From an uncultured Clostridia bacterium (GTDB lineage: Bacteria; Bacillota; Clostridia; Christensenellales; Borkfalkiaceae): a DNA stretch of 8,821 nt. This document shows, in pieces, positions 4,972 through 8,821 of the stretch. The notes beneath the pieces were generated by a model. It saw nothing but the letters and a program-made list of their open reading frames with translations. It was not told the DNA's origin and did not search any database. The position numbers were made by a program, and so were the translations under genes. The stretch lies in NCBI GenBank assembly GCA_934249265.1, contig CAKQKQ010000074.1:1-8821 (forward strand). The letters run 5' to 3'. Numbering within the stretch: the first letter of the stretch is position 1; every line of letters begins with the position of its first letter.

Positions 4972-5808
4972 TTAGACGGCTTTTTCGATATCTTCTTCTT
5001 TCTTCTTTTTATGCGTATTAGTAACCATTGCGGGGTCGTCAACGTAAACGTAATCGCAATAATTGTATTTCGGGTTTTCGTCTACCCTCTTTTTCATTGC
5101 GCCGTACACGTCGTTTCTTAATTTTTCAACGGCTTCTTTTTTACCCAAAGTCAAATCGGGATAAAACGGACCGTCGATATAAGTCACGACCTTTGGCTTT
5201 TTAATAAATTTTAATCTCCTTTTTGTATACACGCTTGTAAAAGCAAAACAAGGAGCGTTGAAATCGACAGCATAATGGAAAGACTGCGTGCCGAAATTGC
5301 GAATATCGGTATAATAAGGCCAAACGTGCGCCTCGGGATAAATCGCGATGGTGCGGTTCATTTCGAGCAGTTGTTCTACACCCTTGCGGTAATTTTTCAT
5401 ACCTTTAAATGAAGTGGGAATAGGCACTGCGCCGAGCATTTTTACGACCGTGGCAAGACCTTTTATAGATACCGCGTCGGGATTTGCAATTATATGCACC
5501 TTTTTGGGAAAAGAAATTATCGACGGATTAAACACGTCCATTAAACAGTTGGTGTGATTACCGAAAATAAAATATCCTTGATTTTTTACCCCTTTAAGCA
5601 CCTTTCTGTTTTTATACCTGACTTTATATTTAGCCTTGAGCGTAACGTAAATTATGGGATAAGCGATAAACCGTAAAACGTTTTCGCCCGCTCTGAAAAA
5701 CAGACTTCTATCGACGTATTTATAATCGTCGGGTATGATTTTGGTGTTTATTTTAGTACCCGCAAAATCGTCGTTGAGTTCGTCGTGGTAATAATAAGTT
5801 TTTCTCAT
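4972..5808 (-). CDS. PlsC-like lysophospholipid acyltransferase family protein
   Basis: A 278-residue protein of the glycerolipid acyltransferase fold, which in this superfamily moves a fatty acyl group onto a glycerol phosphate or related lipid at the membrane. Seen in order: a hydrophobic segment (about 45-58), the catalytic block GNHTNCLMD (83-91, H85 and D91), LGAVPIPTS (125-133) at the glycerol-binding block II position, YPEAH (157-161) where block III normally reads PEGTR, and IDGPFYP (211-217). The spacing H85-x5-D91 differs from the usual HX4D. The C-terminus is highly charged. The ATG is preceded at 8 bases by AAAGGA. It is the last gene of the leftward cluster, 112 bases after the thioredoxin. 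The exact substrate cannot be told. Confidence 0.8.
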   Translation of the reverse strand: MRKTYYYHDELNDDFAGTKINTKIIPDDYKYVDRSLFFRAGENVLRFIAYPIIYVTLKAKYKVRYKNRKVLKGVKNQGYFIFGNHTNCLMDVFNPSIISFPKKVHIIANPDAVSIKGLATVVKMLGAVPIPTSFKGMKNYRKGVEQLLEMNRTIAIYPEAHVWPYYTDIRNFGTQSFHYAVDFNAPCFAFTSVYTKRRLKFIKKPKVVTYIDGPFYPDLTLGKKEAVEKLRNDVYGAMKKRVDENPKYNYCDYVYVDDPAMVTNTHKKKKEEDIEKAV

Positions 5809-5860
5809 TAGTATAATCCTTTTATGGCTTTAACCGCTTATCGCCTTTTAAATTAAACTG

Positions 5861-5913
5861 CCGTTTAAGCCGTTTTTTGCTTAGATTCGGCTTTTTTCAA
5901 TTTATTTAAACGG
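5861..5913. repeat. Nested inverted repeats between thioredoxin and acyltransferase genes
   Basis: An outer pair CCGTTTAA/TTAAACGG (5861-5868 with 5906-5913) overlaps an inner pair AAGCCG/CGGCTT (5867-5872 with 5888-5893). The inner hairpin is followed by a T run on the plus strand, not on the minus strand where the genes lie. On the minus strand it could be a transcript-stability or attenuation structure. No convincing separate promoter for the acyltransferase was found. Confidence 0.55.
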
Positions 5914-5920
5914 TTTTGCC

Positions 5921-6247
5921 TTAAATATATTTAATAAGCATTTCGGAAAGTTCCGCTTTTGTGGAAAGACCGACTGTTTTTTCTACCATTTCGCCGCCTT
6001 TAAAGACCATAAGACACGGTATACTCATTATTTTATATTCAAACGCGAGTTTTTCGTTTTCGTCAACGTTGATTTTGACTATTTCCGCTCTGCCTTGCAA
6101 GTCATCGGCAAGTTCGTGTATTATAGGCGTTTGCATTTTGCAAGGATAACACCAACTCGCCCAAAAATCGACTAAAATAGCCTTATCCGTCGTCTCAAGA
6201 AGATTTTTAAATTCGGTTTCGTTTAATTCTTTTACAAAATTACTCAT
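5921..6247 (-). CDS. Thioredoxin with a CYPC active site
   Basis: A complete 108-residue single-domain thioredoxin, a cytoplasmic disulfide reductase. The active site is WASWCYPCK (W29 to K37, cysteines 33 and 36), where standard thioredoxin reads WCGPC. The conserved VDFWA strand (26-30), KINVDEN (58-64) and the cis-proline loop SIPCLMVFKGG (75-85) are all present, so the fold is intact. A third cysteine, C78, follows the cis-proline P77, where Thr is usual. Replacing Gly with Tyr and adding a Cys beside the active site may change redox potential or partner choice; that is inference. The start is firm: AGGAGG (6253-6258) is 5 bases upstream. It lies 57 bases after hisS. No thioredoxin reductase is visible nearby. 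Confidence 0.93.
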   Translation of the reverse strand: MSNFVKELNETEFKNLLETTDKAILVDFWASWCYPCKMQTPIIHELADDLQGRAEIVKINVDENEKLAFEYKIMSIPCLMVFKGGEMVEKTVGLSTKAELSEMLIKYI

Positions 6248-6304
6248 ATAAACCTCCTAAAACAGTATTTGTTTTTTCGTCGTTTTTATGTATTTTTCGA
6301 CAAA

Positions 6305-7549
6305 TTATGCAAGATATTTCTCGATTTCGTCCGCTTTTACGGTGATTTGAGTGCCGTCTTGCATGTTTTTAAGCGATACTACGCCGCTTTCGATTTCGTT
6401 GTCGCCGATGACAACGACGTACTTCGCTTTTATTTTGTCCGCGTATTTAAACTGCGCTTTTACGCCTCTGCCCATGTGGTCGATTTCCGCTTTATATCCC
6501 TTTAAACGCAAGTCGTAAACCATTTTAAAAGCCATATCGTAAGCCTTTTCGCCCATGGTGGCGATATATAAATCGGTTGGGCGTTCCTCGGGAATTTGCA
6601 CGTTTTCGGCTTCCATAAGCATCAAAACCCTTTCAATACCCATACCGAAACCTACGCCCGCGGTAGAATTGCCGCCGATTTGAGAAATAAGTCCGTCGTA
6701 TCTGCCGCCACCGCAAACAGTGCCTTGACTGCCGAGCGAGGTGGTGACAAACTCGAATACCGTCCTCGTGTAATAATCGAGTCCTCTGACTATATACGGG
6801 TTGACCTTGAAATCGAGTCCTGCGATTTTTAAAAGAGATTGCAACCTTTCAAAATGCGCCTTGCAGTCGTCGCACAAATAATCGGTGATTTTGGGCGCGT
6901 CAACTGAAATTTTCTTGCAACCCTCTTCTTTACAGTCGAGTATACGAAGGGGATTTTTGTCGTATCTTACCCTACAAGTCGGGCACATATCGTCGAGTTT
7001 GTCGGCAAAATAAGCCTTTAAAGCGGCGTTATATTTTTGTCTGCACTCTTTACAGCCCATGCTGTTGATATTGAGCGCGACTTTAAGTCCGAGTTTGGTA
7101 AGCAAAGTATAAGCGATGAGTATTACTTCCGCATCGGTGTCCGCACCGGACGCTCCGTAAACTTCGACGCCGAATTGGTGGTGTTCTCTAAGTCTACCCT
7201 TTTGGGGGTTTTCATAGCGGAATACGGGGGTGATATAGTACATTTTGAGCGGCATAGCCGTGTTTTGCAAGCCGTTTTCGACAAACGCCCTCGCCACGCC
7301 CGCAGTGCCTTCGGGTTTTAAAGTGATGCTTCTTTCGCCCTTGTCGAGGAAAGTGTACATTTCTTTGTTTACTATATCCGTGGTATCGCCCACGCCGCGC
7401 AAAAACAATTCGGTGTGCTCGAAAGTGGGTGTACGTATTTCCTTTAAGCCGAAGTCGTCGGCGATTTTACGCGCCAACCCCTCGATATAGTGCCATTTGT
7501 AAGACTCTTCGGGAAGTACGTCTTTCGTTCCCTTTGGTATGTTTATCAT
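6305..7549 (-). CDS. hisS: Histidine--tRNA ligase
   Basis: A 414-residue class II aminoacyl-tRNA synthetase that charges tRNA-His with histidine using ATP. Motif 2 covers FRYENPQKGRLREHHQFG (110-127), the histidine-binding loop is RGLDYYTRT (255-263), and motif 3 is GFGMGIERVLML (300-311). The anticodon-binding domain spans about 325-414. Between motif 2 and the histidine loop lies an insert with eight cysteines in four pairs (C166/C169, C189/C192, C206/C211, C226/C229), which I recognise as a feature of clostridial HisRS and which could bind zinc. The ATG is preceded by AGAGG at 5 bases. Only 11 bases separate it from the hslU stop, so it is translated from the hslU transcript. There is no T-box leader. 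Confidence 0.97.
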   Translation of the reverse strand: MINIPKGTKDVLPEESYKWHYIEGLARKIADDFGLKEIRTPTFEHTELFLRGVGDTTDIVNKEMYTFLDKGERSITLKPEGTAGVARAFVENGLQNTAMPLKMYYITPVFRYENPQKGRLREHHQFGVEVYGASGADTDAEVILIAYTLLTKLGLKVALNINSMGCKECRQKYNAALKAYFADKLDDMCPTCRVRYDKNPLRILDCKEEGCKKISVDAPKITDYLCDDCKAHFERLQSLLKIAGLDFKVNPYIVRGLDYYTRTVFEFVTTSLGSQGTVCGGGRYDGLISQIGGNSTAGVGFGMGIERVLMLMEAENVQIPEERPTDLYIATMGEKAYDMAFKMVYDLRLKGYKAEIDHMGRGVKAQFKYADKIKAKYVVVIGDNEIESGVVSLKNMQDGTQITVKADEIEKYLA

Positions 7550-7560
7550 ATTTGCCTCTT

Positions 7561-8821
7561 TTATAAAATGTATTTTTTGAGATTTTGGTTTTGCAAAAGT
7601 TCGCCCAAGTGGTCTTCGACGTACTTTTTATCTATCGTAAGGTCAAACAAGGGATAATCGCCGCTTGCATTGAAAGAAATGTCTTCCAAAAGGTTTTCCA
7701 TAATGGTGTGAAGTCTTCTTGCGCCGATGTCCTCTTTGGTTTCGTTGGTCTCGAAAGCGACTTCGGCGATTTCTTCGATCGCGTCGTCGGTGAAAATCAA
7801 ATTGATATTGTCCACTTTAAGCAACGTTGCATACTGCTTTGTAATCGCGTTTTGCGGAACGGTGAGAATTTTCACGAAGTCATCTTTGGTGAGACTTTCG
7901 AGTTCTACCAAAATGGGGAATCTGCCTTGAAGTTCGGGGATTAAATCCGTAACCGACGAAACGTGGAACGCGCCCGCCGCGATAAACAAAATGTAATCGG
8001 TTTTTACAGGACCGTATTTTGTCATTACCGTGCAACCCTCGACTATGGGGAGAATATCTCTCTGTACGCCCTCTCTCGATACGTCAGGACCGCCGCTTCT
8101 GCCGTTGTTGCCCGCGATTTTATCTATTTCGTCGATGAAAATAATGCCTTCTTGCTCGGCTCTTTTCACGCCTTCGCTTTGCACTGCGTCCATATCGACG
8201 AGTTTTTCGGTCTCTTCGTCGATGATGAGTTTCATTGCCTCTTTTACGGCTACTTTTCTTCTCTTCTTTTTCTTGGGAATCATGTTGCCGAATATCGAAC
8301 CGATGGAAATTTCTCCGCCGCCAGGGACTATTTCAAGCCCCTTGGGATTATCGTTTACTTCTATCTCGATAACGGTGTTGTCGTGCTTTCCGCTGTCAAA
8401 ATCACTGCGTACGTTCTTCTCAAAGATGTCAGAAGGGGTCTCGCCTTTTTGGTCTTTAAGCGCGTCTAAAAGCGCAGCCATAACCTTTTTTTCGGCGGCG
8501 GCTTTCGCCTTAATTGCGACCTCTTCGCCCTTTTCTTCTTTGACAAGGCGAATACTGTTTTCAACGAGGTCTCTTATCATTGACTCGACGTCTCTGCCGA
8601 CGTAACCGACCTCGGTATACTTCGTTGCCTCGACCTTTATAAAGGGGGCTTTCACAAGTTTTGCAAGTCTCCTTGCTATCTCGGTTTTACCTACGCCCGT
8701 AGGTCCTTTCATGATTATGTTTTTAGGAGTAATTTCTTCCATTTGTTCAAGCGGAAGCATACTTCTTCTATAACGGTTTCTAAGCGCAACCGCCACAGCG
8801 CGTTTTGCCTTTTCTTGACCG
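7561..8821 (-). CDS. hslU: ATP-dependent protease ATPase subunit HslU (ClpY), N-terminus beyond the window
   Basis: The AAA+ unfoldase that feeds proteins to the HslV peptidase. The frame runs off the window end: before the GTG at 8796 the codons read GQEKAKRA, matching the conserved IIGQ..AKRAVAVALRNR start, so roughly 20 N-terminal residues are missing. Counting from that G as residue 1, there is Walker A GPTGVGKT (39-46), pore loop GYVG (72-75), the HslU-specific I domain (about 98-225, with a basic PKKKKRRK patch), Walker B IIFIDEID (226-233), PELQGRFPI (285-293) and sensor-2 GARRLH (356-361). The C-terminal tail LKKYIL is the type that docks into HslV. hslV is expected just past the right edge. 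Confidence 0.97.
   Translation of the reverse strand, partial: GQEKAKRAVAVALRNRYRRSMLPLEQMEEITPKNIIMKGPTGVGKTEIARRLAKLVKAPFIKVEATKYTEVGYVGRDVESMIRDLVENSIRLVKEEKGEEVAIKAKAAAEKKVMAALLDALKDQKGETPSDIFEKNVRSDFDSGKHDNTVIEIEVNDNPKGLEIVPGGGEISIGSIFGNMIPKKKKRRKVAVKEAMKLIIDEETEKLVDMDAVQSEGVKRAEQEGIIFIDEIDKIAGNNGRSGGPDVSREGVQRDILPIVEGCTVMTKYGPVKTDYILFIAAGAFHVSSVTDLIPELQGRFPILVELESLTKDDFVKILTVPQNAITKQYATLLKVDNINLIFTDDAIEEIAEVAFETNETKEDIGARRLHTIMENLLEDISFNASGDYPLFDLTIDKKYVEDHLGELLQNQNLKKYIL

Noticed and set aside
7550..7560. T-box riboswitch before hisS
   Set aside because: Only 11 bases separate hisS from hslU, leaving no room for a leader RNA.
8030..8605. Plus-strand 191-residue Ser-rich open frame
   Set aside because: It lies antisense within hslU, whose conserved I-domain and Walker B motifs occupy the same bases; no ribosome site.

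Overview
The window looks like chromosomal DNA from an anaerobic member of the Bacillota, most likely an uncultured Clostridia-type bacterium. This is inferred from several things: very AT-rich gene gaps beside moderately AT-rich genes, strong Shine-Dalgarno sequences (AGGAGG, AGGGGG), sigma-A-type promoters, intrinsic terminators, tRNA genes with encoded CCA, a Cys-rich clostridial-type HisRS, an HslU protease ATPase, and a rubrerythrin, a typical oxygen-defence protein of anaerobes. No rRNA, phage gene, transposase or CRISPR array is visible, and no wholly new gene system is evident. Most of the window is housekeeping DNA; the unusual material is in the non-coding stretches.

Layout, left to right. 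Positions 1-347 are non-coding and repetitive: a 77-base direct repeat (1-77 and 249-325), a chain of small hairpins joined by ATGAAAT/ATTTCAT linkers, and a strong hairpin terminator. The minus strand then carries comEC (competence channel, lacking its usual nuclease-like domain), holA (DNA polymerase III delta subunit) and tRNA-Thr(GGT), probably one transcript from a good promoter at 3085-3113 to the terminator at 309-347. Diverging from comEC on the plus strand is a roughly 200-nt RNA that I read as 6S RNA (ssrS), with its own extended -10 promoter and terminator. A T-rich low-complexity tract follows, then a self-contained tRNA-Glu(CTC) unit with promoter and terminator.

Next is a rubrerythrin gene on the plus strand with a strong promoter, a 5' leader of over 200 nt containing imperfect tandem repeats, and a strong terminator. 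From 8821 down to 4972 the minus strand carries hslU (cut by the window edge), hisS, a small thioredoxin with a CYPC active site, and a PlsC-like acyltransferase. These four face the same way with gaps of 11, 57 and 112 bases and could be one operon. The first three are tightly placed; the last gap has extensive inverted repeats.

The genes cover replication (holA), DNA uptake (comEC), global transcription control (6S RNA), translation (hisS, two tRNAs), protein quality control (hslU), redox and peroxide defence (trx, rubrerythrin) and membrane lipid synthesis (acyltransferase). The best second-look items are the hairpin mosaic, the rubrerythrin leader, the short ComEC, the 6S RNA call, and the altered catalytic motifs in the thioredoxin and acyltransferase.
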